From Epiperipatus broadwayi (taxonomy: Eukaryota > Onychophora > Udeonychophora > Euonychophora > Peripatidae), in NCBI GenBank assembly GCA_028023455.1, contig JAQFVV010006231.1, positions 8,134,036 to 8,198,035 on the forward strand: a stretch of DNA of 64,000 bases. Direction: 5' to 3'. This document shows positions 49,287 through 58,210 of this stretch, in pieces. Positions within the stretch are counted from its first letter, which is position 1. Every line of letters begins with the position of its first letter. Position numbers and translations under genes: made by a program. The notes under the pieces are model-generated. The model did no database searches. It saw only the letters and a list, made by a program, of their open reading frames with translations, and was not told where the DNA came from.

Positions 49287-49547
49287 TTTCGCCCTCATAT
49301 TTGAGCCTTATCAAGACGCAAATACACTTAAAATTACGTTACAAATTTTTTCTTCTACAGCAATTCCATCTACAGGCTATAATTTACATTTCAACTTCAA
49401 ACACAAAGCAAAAAAAATATTTTTGCTTTGTGTTTGAAGTTGAAATGTAAATTATAGCCTGTAGATGGAGGTGCTGTAGAAGAAAATAATTGTGACGTAA
49501 TTTTAAGTATATTTGCATCTTAATAAGGCTCTAATATGAGGGCGAAA
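49287..49547. repeat. Imperfect 125-bp inverted repeat (hairpin 1)
   Basis: Arms 49287-49413 and about 49420-49547 are complementary apart from scattered changes, for example CAATTCCATCTACAGG on the left against CCTGTAGATGGAGGTG on the right. Confidence 0.88.
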
Positions 49548-49580
49548 AGTTATCTGATAAATAAATAATACTTCTATATA

Positions 49581-49697
49581 TAATATAAAATAACAATTCG
49601 TGTCAATTGTTAATACAGAGTTTAATATAAATAAATATTTTATTTATTTATATTAAACTCTGTATTAACAATTGACACGAATTGTTATTTTATATTA
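49581..49697. repeat. Perfect 57-bp palindrome (hairpin 2)
   Basis: Left arm 49581-49637, loop TTT, right arm 49641-49697. No mismatch was found. The arms include AACAATTCGTGTCAATTGTT. Confidence 0.93.
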
Positions 49698-49904
49698 AAA
49701 GTTGTCTGATTAAATTTTTTTATTATTATATTATTGTTTCTATACATTACATGTATATATGTAGGCACATATCAAAAATTAAAAAATAATTAAAAAACAT
49801 TAAATCTAAAAAGGTTAAACAATTATATCTTCTCTAAATCCATTTAAATAAAACTTAATTTTAAATGTACATTTGATTATTTTTTAATTGTCAGTTTTGA
49901 CTGC

Positions 49905-50975
49905 AAGTCATCATCATTATTTTTAACCATTATCAATCCACTACAGGATGAATGTCTTTCCAAGTTTAATTCAAATTTTCTGATCTCTAGCTTCTCATTG
50001 CAGGATTTCCAAGTTTAATTAGATTTTTGTGATCTCTAACCTCTCTTCTCCATATTACTCCAGCACAATTCCTTTTTCCCCATCCATCTCACATGACATC
50101 TTTTTCTAGATCTTTTACAATCTCTTGTAATCCAGTTTAAGATTTCAACTCTCCATCTACTATCGTCCCTTCTACCAATAAATCCAGTTCAGCTCCGTTT
50201 CAGTTCATTAAATGTTTCAGTAATGTCAGTAACACCTGCTGGTTCCCTTTTATATATTTAGTTTCCAATTCTTTCTTGTTATTCCTAACATACATTTCTC
50301 CATATTTTGTTGAATAATAAGAAGTCTCAGATCCAAAAATAAGAACTGGTAAAATATATTTATTAAAAACTTTCCTTTTCAAACAGTCATATTTCCTTTT
50401 AATAATGTTATGTCTATCAAAAGCACTACATCCAAGTTTAATTCTATGATTAATTTCATCTATTATGTTTCCATCTATATTAATAATCTGACCAAGGTAT
50501 TTGGAATTGTTAATTTCCTTTAATTCATCATTATCAATCATTATTTTCTTTTGAGAAAGTTCATTAAACATTATTACTTTAGTCTTTTTAGCGTTTACTT
50601 TTTATCCTACTTTTTTACTTTCATCTGATAAGTCTTGCAACATTTCCTGAAGCTCTGAAAAATTATTTGCAAAAATGATTACATCATCTGCAAAATCATG
50701 ATGACTTAAATATTTCCAATTTACTTTTATTTCCTTAGCTTTCCATTTTAATCTACAAAATATTTCTTGCAAAACTGCTATAATCAGTTTTGGAGATATT
50801 GAACCACTTTGTCGAACATCCTTCTCAGGGTTAGTCTTCCTAGTATCACTGTGTATTATGAGCATTGATTGCTATTGTATTCTTCAGAATGTGACAATAC
50901 CCTGGCATAGTATTTTGATAATCCAATGCAAATGCTTATAGAATCAAATATCTTTGCATAGAAAAGGTTTTTAAA
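49905..50975 (-). pseudogene. RTE-type non-LTR retrotransposon, copy C (3' half)
   Basis: Minus-strand frames 50865-50602 (GSISPKLIIAVLQEIF and FADDVIIFANN, the catalytic box) and 50571-50200 (NSKYLGQIINIDGN and LPVLIFGSET) match copies A and B. Broken frames continue to about 50975 upstream and 50050 downstream. The 3' end includes the shared CCACTACAGGATGAATG sequence and an ATGATGATGACTT tail. The endonuclease and the first RT motifs are missing. Confidence 0.83.
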
Positions 50976-51492
50976 TATTTCTTGGCACTGTGTTTATGTT
51001 ATTAGCAAATGTTCTTATTTTTGTCTGCTTTGATCCCATAAAATCCGTAATCAAATGTTATTAGAATTCCATTTTCAGGAATTTTAAATATTTTAAAAAC
51101 ATTATTATACAAATGGTTTTTATTCTTAACATCTTCATAATGCATGATTTTGCATGATCATAATTGATCAAATATAGAACCCTAACATATTGAAATTATT
51201 CTGATTCATGAACAAGAATTAAATTAAAAATATAGCCGTTCACACACATTAAAAAAAAAATACCCCAATGATTCTAAAGCATTATATGTTAAGACAAAAT
51301 GATATATTTAGCAATCTTCTAAAAGTAAAAGAATAGTGCAAATAATAATTAAATGAAAAATGTATCTTTTTATATGCTTTTATTTAACTTGCTTAGTTGT
51401 TTCTCTCCTCCTCCCCTACCTCTCTTACCCTCCATCTCCTCGTCAAATAACCACATTATGGTATAAGATAGCTTTTTCCTATCTTTTTTTTT
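50976..51492. other. AT-rich noncoding DNA
   Basis: No gene recognised. A C/T-rich patch lies at 51405-51445. Confidence 0.45.
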
Positions 51493-51934
51493 GGCCGACC
51501 GGCAAATGATCTAGAAAAATTTTGCGAACCGGCAAGTTTACAAAATAAGGTGTTTCGCAAAAGCTTTATTTTTCTTTTGTATCGATTACAAATAAAATAA
51601 ATATATAAAAATTTAACAAATAATTAATAACACAAGTAGCATATTAAAATGAAATAAAATATCTCATAAAAGTGATCTTGTCTGATTTTTGTTTTGCATT
51701 AATTATAAATATATTATCAAAAGATTACAAACAACAAATGTAGAATATTAATAAATAAATGATAGATTCACAAAAAATTAATTATTAATTAATATTTAAT
51801 TTTCAATGTGAAACTTTGCCCCTGCCTTTTACTCATAATCCTTGATTCAGTTTATTTTTGTATTAATGCTGCGAATCGGCAAAAAAAAATTATGGACTGG
51901 TGCCGGCCCGTGGATCAGTGGTTGGGAAACGCTG
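51493..51934. mobile_element. hAT-like transposon remnant, one end preserved
   Basis: The right end, read as reverse complement, is CAGCGTTTCCCAACCACTGA followed by GGGCCGGCACCAG, a composition typical of nonautonomous hAT ends. CCGGCAA blocks recur inside (51500, 51529) and AATCGGCAAA near 51880. No matching left terminus or 8-bp duplication was found, so the left end is probably lost. Confidence 0.5.
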
Positions 51935-53329
51935 GTGTACAGGATAGGTTTTTGTAAGCCCAATTACATTTTTTTTCCAGATCCAACAATATGATAGATC
52001 TTAATCATTCTAAACTTTTTGGAGTCTCATGCACCAATGATCACTGTGCTTAATAAAGCTACTGGAGAATGGATTTCCAAGTTGGGATTTTTATAGATTC
52101 GTTTTAAATCATTTCATACATTTCTTTTTTCATTACATTGAATCAGAATCTATACCTATATAATCACGACATTTTGAAATATTTTTCAGCTTCATTATGC
52201 CAATTATAAATCTATCTTTTGCTCCTAAGATATGATTTACGCTATTATATATCCTTTTACCAGGACAACAGTGCATTTTACATTCTCTTTATTTCTTATA
52301 ATTGTTCATTCTATTTTAAAATAAAAGGGAAGCAATATTTTATTTATATTAATTGCAATTTTTATATCGAAAAAATAACTAATGCTATTTTTTTCTGATC
52401 TAAAGTTGATTATTTTTAATATTGCATGTGTATTAAAATCCAAATATATATATACTTATTATAATTTGTATTATTTCTTTTCATTTATGTTTGTATATAC
52501 TCACACAGTTTAAAAGCAGTGAATTATATTTTATTATTGTTTTTTCCCCTATGGTTGTCCTTAAAATTTCTAAAACTTATTTTTAAAAAATTCAAATCCA
52601 TTGAAATGAATTACATATATAATAATAATTTTAAATGTCTATATAGTATGTTTAGTTGGTCTTTTTTGGAGTTAGGTAGTGAATGGAAGAAAAAAACCCA
52701 TCAGTATTGGAGATTTTTAAACTGTTGAATATGTGAATAGAAAATATATATATTGCTTCTATTGACAAAGTTGTTAAACTTTATCTGTTAAAGATTTAAA
52801 AGGTGTGAGAAATAGAATCTGAAGAGATTATCCTAAAGATTTCATTATCAATACCTCCTAGAGGAAATTGTGAAAAGGGATTCTTGCAACTAATTTTCAG
52901 ACTGACTATTTATGAATATTGATGAATCCAGTGTGGTTTGTAAGTAGCATTATTTATTTTATCTTGTAAGAAAAGAATCGTAGTTAATCATAATATGATC
53001 ACATACACAATGTATGTATTAATATAAATTATGCTGGGTGGATTTTATATACTTACATTTAAAAAAAAAAAAAGTAAAACATGCAAATATTTTCATATTA
53101 AAGTTTTTTTTAGATATTAGCTTTAAATTAATTAGATTAATATATGTTCAAAATTTTTTAATACAAATGATTTCATGTTGATAATTCTAAACAAGAATTT
53201 CTGTCCTGATTATTGAAAGGATAAAAGAAATTCTTATAAAGATGCAATAATCTACTCTATTATTAGTTGTGATTTTTATTAAATATTTTTTTTAATTTTT
53301 TAAATTTGATGGATTAAACATAGTAGATG
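51935..53329. other. AT-rich noncoding DNA
   Basis: No gene recognised. The 52519-52728 frame is low-complexity. Confidence 0.5.
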
Positions 53330-53596
53330 GTATAGTGCAGGGGTGGCCAACTTTTGTGGTCATAAGATCTACTTTTTATTTTTAAAATATGTTGCGATCG
53401 ACTTGTTGTCATAGGCGTAGTCTAAGTGGAGAGAGGTATGAAATACATACTGTTTTTATACTTGTGTCTATATATGTAATATATAAGGTATATGAGCACA
53501 GACTTTCAACCGACTCACCATTCTCACCCACCGTTCTCCACTCTATCTAATAATACTGATACACTCAAGCACATATATGCTGAAAAGATAAATAAT

Positions 53597-53643
53597 CACC
53601 AATATAGGTATTTCATGCTAAACTAGCAATCATCAATTGGTCC
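53597..53643 (-). ncRNA. Hammerhead motif, family A, inverted copy in hAT
   Basis: On the minus strand GGACCAA is followed by TTGATGA (C3 changed to T). Stem II is TGCTAGTTTAGCA, then GAAATACCTAT, and TTGGT pairs with ACCAA. The single core change predicts little or no activity. Confidence 0.7.
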
Positions 53644-53823
53644 AGACTATCATCTCCCACACATATATACTATAAGGTGCTCAGATATATATATTAAGAT
53701 AGCCAAACTTCATACTTCAATGGGCAGGTTTCAATCTACTACACACTCCAACTCTTCAACTGTCCATCCAATTGAAAATCTGGAGATGGAATGCTCGAAG
53801 GCCACTCTGAAGCCGAGATTCTT

Positions 53824-53850
53824 GTTTAGCATGAAATACGTATATTGGTG
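53824..53850 (+). ncRNA. 3' half of a family A hammerhead motif
   Basis: TTTAGCATGAAATACGTATA and TTGGTGA match the second half of the 54280 motif. The CTGATGA half is missing because the inverted copy joins here. Confidence 0.65.
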
Positions 53851-54279
53851 ATTATTTATCTTTTCAGCATATATGTGCTTGAGTGTATCAGTATTATTAG
53901 ATAGAGTGGAGAGTGGTGGGTCGGTTGAAAGTCTGTGCTCATATACCCTACATATTACATATATAGACACAGGTATATAATAAGCCTGTGTTTCAGTTAT
54001 TACATTGAAGAGATGTCTGCCGATCCTTGCATATGTATTAAATGCATTATGTCCTGTACATGTGGGGTTCAGATTGACCTTAGGTCAACATGGGTGTGAC
54101 AAGAATCTCGGCCTCAGGGTGGCCTTCGAGCATTCCATCTTCAGATTTTCAATTGGATGGACAGTTGAAGAGTTGAAATATGTAGTAGATTGGAGCCTGT
54201 TCATTGAAGTATGAAGTTTGGCTATCTTAATATATATCTGAGCACTTATAGTATATATGTGTGGGAGATGATAGTCTGG

Positions 54280-54323
54280 ACCAACTGATGATTGCTGGTT
54301 TAGCATGAAATACGTATATTGGT
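54280..54323 (+). ncRNA. Hammerhead ribozyme motif with intact core (family A)
   Basis: ACCAA (54280-54284), then CTGATGA (54285-54291). Stem II is TGCT-GGTTT-AGCA within a T/T mismatch, then GAAA (54307-54310). Stem III is the self-complementary ATAC/GTAT, with cleavage position A at 54318. TTGGT (54319-54323) pairs perfectly with ACCAA. All invariant hammerhead bases are present in the right order for a type I fold. The zero-loop stem III implies activity as a dimer, as reported for short-stem-III animal hammerheads. Confidence 0.82.
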
Positions 54324-54904
54324 GATTATTTATCTTTTCAGCATATATGTGCTTGAGTGTATCAGTATTATTAGATAGAGTGGAGAGTGGTGGGTCGGTT
54401 GAAAGTCTGTGCTCATATATCCTATATATTATATATCTACCTAGTAAAAAATAATTATTTAATGGGCCAAAAAACTCGTGTCTGGGAGAATTAAAGCAAC
54501 ATGAGTAATTATTAACAATATTTATTTTATATTTTTTTTATTAATTCAAATTAGCTACATTAAATCAAGATTAAAAATATTAAAAATATTTATTTTCAAT
54601 AATGATACGGCTTAGTGGACTTCCCCTATCTAGAATTGGAAAAAAAATTAGAACAAAAACAAAAAAAAATTTAAAATCTTGACCTAATTTGTTTCACTTG
54701 TTACCTGACAGCTCTTGCCAGATTGGCCTTGCGATCGACCAAAAATGGCTTTGTGATCGACCGGTGGATCATGATAGACTTGTTGGACACCCCTGGTATA
54801 GTGCATTAAATTTAAATAAAAGTAAAAAGTTGATATCCAATCTTGTAGTTCCCAGTAATCATGGTAAATAAAGTGACTTTTTTGAGTTTTTAAACAAGTA
54901 ATAT

Positions 54905-55260
54905 ATTTTTACACAACAATATTGGCATCAACATGAGATTTGGGAATTCTATCATCAGATTTTCAGTGGTATGGATGATATAGTTAGAGGTTGGAGTAAG
55001 TTGAAGCCTGTCCATTAAAGTGTAAGGATTTGCTAATTTAATATAAACTGAGGACTGATTATATATATATGGGAGGTGGTAATCTGGACCAACTGATGAG
55101 TGCTGGTTTGGCACAAAATGTGTATTGGTGGTTATTTATCTTTTCTGCATGTGTGTGGTCATGTGAATCAGTGATATGAGATAGTGTGGATAGTGAAGGG
55201 GCTTGAAAGTCTGAGTTTAAATTCCTTATATTTATATTATGAATCATAAAATTATGTTGT
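54905..55260 (+). mobile_element. Family A hammerhead repeat, downstream copy
   Basis: It contains ATCAGATTTTCAGTGG, a GAAGCCTGTCCATTAAAGTG block, TTTGCTAATTTAATATAAAC, the ribozyme motif, GGTTATTTATCTTTTCTGCA and CTTGAAAGTCTGAG. The order is that of the 54 kb unit, but it lies outside the hAT element and is more diverged. No clear flanking duplication. Confidence 0.72.
55088..55129 (+). ncRNA. Hammerhead motif, family A downstream copy
   Basis: ACCAA, CTGATGA (55093-55099), a well-paired stem II GTGC...GCAC, then AAAA in place of GAAA, and TTGGT pairing with ACCAA. Stem I and stem II are the best paired of all copies. The only invariant base lost is G12, explained by CG to CA decay at the CAC-G junction. 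Confidence 0.72.
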
Positions 55261-57202
55261 AATATTGATAGGTAAGCTAATGAACACTTGATTTCAAGTT
55301 TAGATTAATTAATTTTTTTTTAAATCAGATTCTTGATGTAGTTACTAATTCTTCCTTCTATCACTATTTTATGCTATGTAAGGGAATATTTCTTGCTAAA
55401 TCAATGTAATCAAGAACTGATTTAATTACCAACAGTAAGTGCCCATAATGCATAAATCTCATGATATTAATACATTAGTGCAGGATATTCTCTCATCACT
55501 TAGAGAATACGGTAAAATTATATCCACTTAAATGGCAATTTTATAAAAAATAATAGATCAATGCAAAATTTACATAATTGTATTTCAAAAGACTCATCAT
55601 TTTTCTAGTAATAAATATATTCTTAAAAGTCTAATATCTTTTAGATGTCACATTTTCATAATTGAAACTTATCCTGTTCTGAGATGGGATTTAAATAAAG
55701 CTAACTGGAGTTGACATACTAGATATCTTGCACAGAATTTTTATAGAAGGTTTCTAATTTCTTGTTGCTATGATAATTTAACAAAATCATAATAACATCT
55801 ATCAGAAAAATCTATTTTTCATGGATAGTGAGGTAATTCATTTGAGTTTTGGAAAAAAACTAGCAATGCTCTTCATAATCAGTTTTTGTTTACTATAGCT
55901 TTAAAATTACTAGATGATGTCTGAAAACAAAAATGGAGAGAGTCCATAAAAACAAAAACTAAAATCTGGATCATTGATCACATTTACAAATGTTTTATGC
56001 AATAAAAGTATTTCGAAAAGAATTTCTACTGTCACTACTAATGGAATTGCTAATATATATATATAATAATTAATAAAACAAGTCACAAATTGTGCAGCTT
56101 GCCTTTAAGCTTATGCTAAAATGTTCACTAGATGGAGCTAGTGGTAAGCTCCATCTAGTGAACATATATATATTGTGGTGATACAAATTGCTTTTGAGTC
56201 ACTAAACTACTAAGATTATAATAGCCGGTACAAGGGCACTTCTAGGCAGATAGCCTAGCACTAGATTGAGAAGATTATTCTAGGTTTGTAGTATTTATTT
56301 ATTTATATAATACAGCCATAAAATCCTTATTTAGCATAATCTTTTGCAAATTCTACTAGTTTCCTAAACCCTATCTCTCCAGAGGATGCAATTGTTTTGC
56401 AGTTTATTATTTTATAATAAAAATACAAGAAAGACATGCAAGCATTAACACACAATAATCTTTATATTATACTTTTGATTCCTTGGTACTCTCCTGCCTA
56501 CTCTGATTTTCATATGAAAACGCAATTCAAATGATGCAATCTTTGAAAAATAAAGACTTTCTACTTACAACAGAGTATCATTTATTTAAAATTAACCCTT
56601 AATATAACACATCTTTACAACTATCTTTTATTGAGGAAAATATGCCCTTCACTAACCTATGAATTGACTAAGTTCTGTTTAAATAGGAGTGAAAGACTAG
56701 GTATATTACAATAGTGAGCTGTTTTCTCGATTCTCGCCTTGCTGTGGTTATGTAAGTTAATTCTGGACCAGTAAATTACGGTATAAGTATCTTTTTGTTT
56801 TATGTCTGTATTCTGCTTTTATATTACTCTAATTACAGCAAAAGTGTCTTTGTATCTTATGACCATATTTTTAAATTTACATTCACTTTTTATTTCTCAA
56901 TGATTGGTCTATTCGCCATCATGAAATGTTAGTCCACATAAGCGTACATATAATAATAAACAAAAAATTTAAAATAAAATAACATAAAAGCCTATCCCCA
57001 AAAACATGTCAAAATTTAGTAAGTACTCTAGCATAAATATAAATGTATAACTAGATAGATTAATCAAATAAACACCATGCTCTTTCGTTGAAACTTTACA
57101 CTATAAGGTAGCTTATACAAAGAAAACTCTTCTGAGTTTTTATTTGTACTTTGCTATATCAGTGAAATAAAGTTCCAACTTTAATAAATATTGTATACTT
57201 AC
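55261..57202. other. AT-rich noncoding DNA
   Basis: No gene recognised. It holds the small hairpin at 56121-56165. Confidence 0.5.
56121..56165. repeat. Perfect 19-bp inverted repeat
   Basis: ATGTTCACTAGATGGAGCT at 56121-56139, loop AGTGGTA, and its exact complement at 56147-56165. It is possibly the remains of a miniature foldback. No flanking duplication was recognised. Confidence 0.85.
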
Positions 57203-57600
57203 CACACTTGTTGCAGTGCTGTTTAAAAGGAATTAAATTGGTATCGACCATCTGCTTCAAAATTACTTGGCAGCTGTTGGACTGTTAAGTTTAATTGATA
57301 GTACAAAGTTCATGGGTTAGACATTCCTCTGTAGCTTCTTGTGGGAATCACAACTGTCTGTCATATTTGAACATCCTTGGCTAGTTGGGTGATCTTACTC
57401 ATTTCTGGAGTTGGTAATTCTTCAGATGACATCAGGTATGGGTAAGACGACAGGGTTTCCCTGGGAGAGAGGTCCTCAATTTCTCTAGCCGGAGAACTTT
57501 TTTTTTCAATGCTCTTAAAATTAGTAACTGTATATTCTCATCATCATCATCATCCAACAAAAGAGATCTCTTTAATTTATACTTTTTTCTTCTTTATTCT
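57203..57600 (-). pseudogene. Possible degraded exon, unknown protein
   Basis: Less AT-rich than its surroundings. On the minus strand one frame reads RSLLLDDDDDENIQLLILRA. Next to a run of nine A residues the neighbouring frame reads SSPAREIEDLSPRETLSSYP and ends QLAKDVQI before a stop. The two join if one A is gained or lost. Further 3' an ideal splice-donor sequence GTAAGTAT (57202-57195) follows CAACAAGTGTG. I recognise no family. A transposon-derived or host pseudogene exon are both possible, and chance is not excluded. Confidence 0.3.
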
Positions 57601-58128
57601 CTCCTTCTCTGCACTTTTTATTATTATTTTTTTTCCAAATAGAATTTTCATCTTTTTGGATATTTTATGAAAAAGTTGCAGCTTAAAGATTTTTTTCTTT
57701 TGTCTTTTGGAATATATAATTTTAAACTACTTGAATAGTTAAGCAAATATACAATGGAGACTATTTACAATACTTCTAATTTACCAAATTGGTATTTAGA
57801 CTGATTTTCAACAATAGAGTTTAATTGAGACATTTTTATAATTTCTTCCATCCCATCTTTTACATTATTAGTAAAATAGAATTTACATAAAAGAACTTTT
57901 AAAAACAGTATACTTAAAGAAAGATATTTTAGCTAGAGCAATTATTAACTGAATAAAACAAAAATCAAACTTTGCAGTCTGATTCTGTTACAAGAAAAAT
58001 ACAGTCATTTAAATTGATTAAATATAAGATAACACATTATATATTTTTATAACATTCTAAAATACTAAAAATAATTAATAAATTAAATATTAACTTACTT
58101 TCACATGAGTTGGCAGAAAATCCCATCT

Positions 58129-58130
<2 letters not shown>

Positions 58131-58178
<48 letters not shown>

Positions 58179-58210
58179 ATCTGATATATATATATATATA
58201 TATATATATC
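58131..58210. repeat. Long (TA)n microsatellite, interrupted
   Basis: Two (TA)n runs are separated by AAGATCTGA. The second is bounded by TCTGA and TCAGA, so it can form a cruciform. Confidence 0.95.

Larger units (their letters stand above)
49215..49738. mobile_element. Nested double foldback element
   Basis: Outer inverted repeats of about 48 bp (49215-49263 and 49692-49738, each with TTTAATCAGACAACTTTTA or its complement) enclose two hairpins. Hairpin 1 (49287-49547) has diverged arms of about 125 bp starting TTTCGCCCTCATATTTGAGC, joined by an A/T loop. Hairpin 2 (49581-49697) has perfect 57-bp arms and a 3-base loop. A partial outer-repeat copy (AGTTATCTGAT, 49549-49559) follows hairpin 1, suggesting that one foldback landed in another. 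No coding capacity. Confidence 0.88.
53480..54440. repeat. Family A hammerhead repeats inside the hAT element
   Basis: 53480-53820 is a family A unit on the minus strand. 53821-53950 is the 3' part of a unit on the plus strand, starting inside the ribozyme. 54050-54420 is a full plus-strand unit. Shared blocks are TCAGATTTTCAATTGGATGG, TTGGCTATCTTAATATATAT, TTATTTATCTTTTCAGCATA and GTGGAGAGTGGTGGGTCGGT. The adjacent copies are nearly identical, so they arose together or by recent duplication. Confidence 0.85.
53338..54795. mobile_element. Nonautonomous hAT element, complete, with TSD
   Basis: Terminal inverted repeats CAGGGGTGGCCAAC (53338) and GTTGGACACCCCTG (ending 54795) differ at one position. 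The flanking 8-bp direct repeat GTATAGTG (53330-53337 and 54796-54803) is a perfect hAT-type target duplication. Subterminal GCGATCGAC and GATCGACC motifs occur at both ends. The interior has no transposase. Instead most of it (53480-54440) is family A hammerhead sequence in inverted and direct orientations. Confidence 0.9.

Noticed and set aside
53731-53970. 79-codon frame and its neighbours in the hAT interior
   Set aside because: The same noncoding repeat is read on both strands and in different frames, so it is not a gene.
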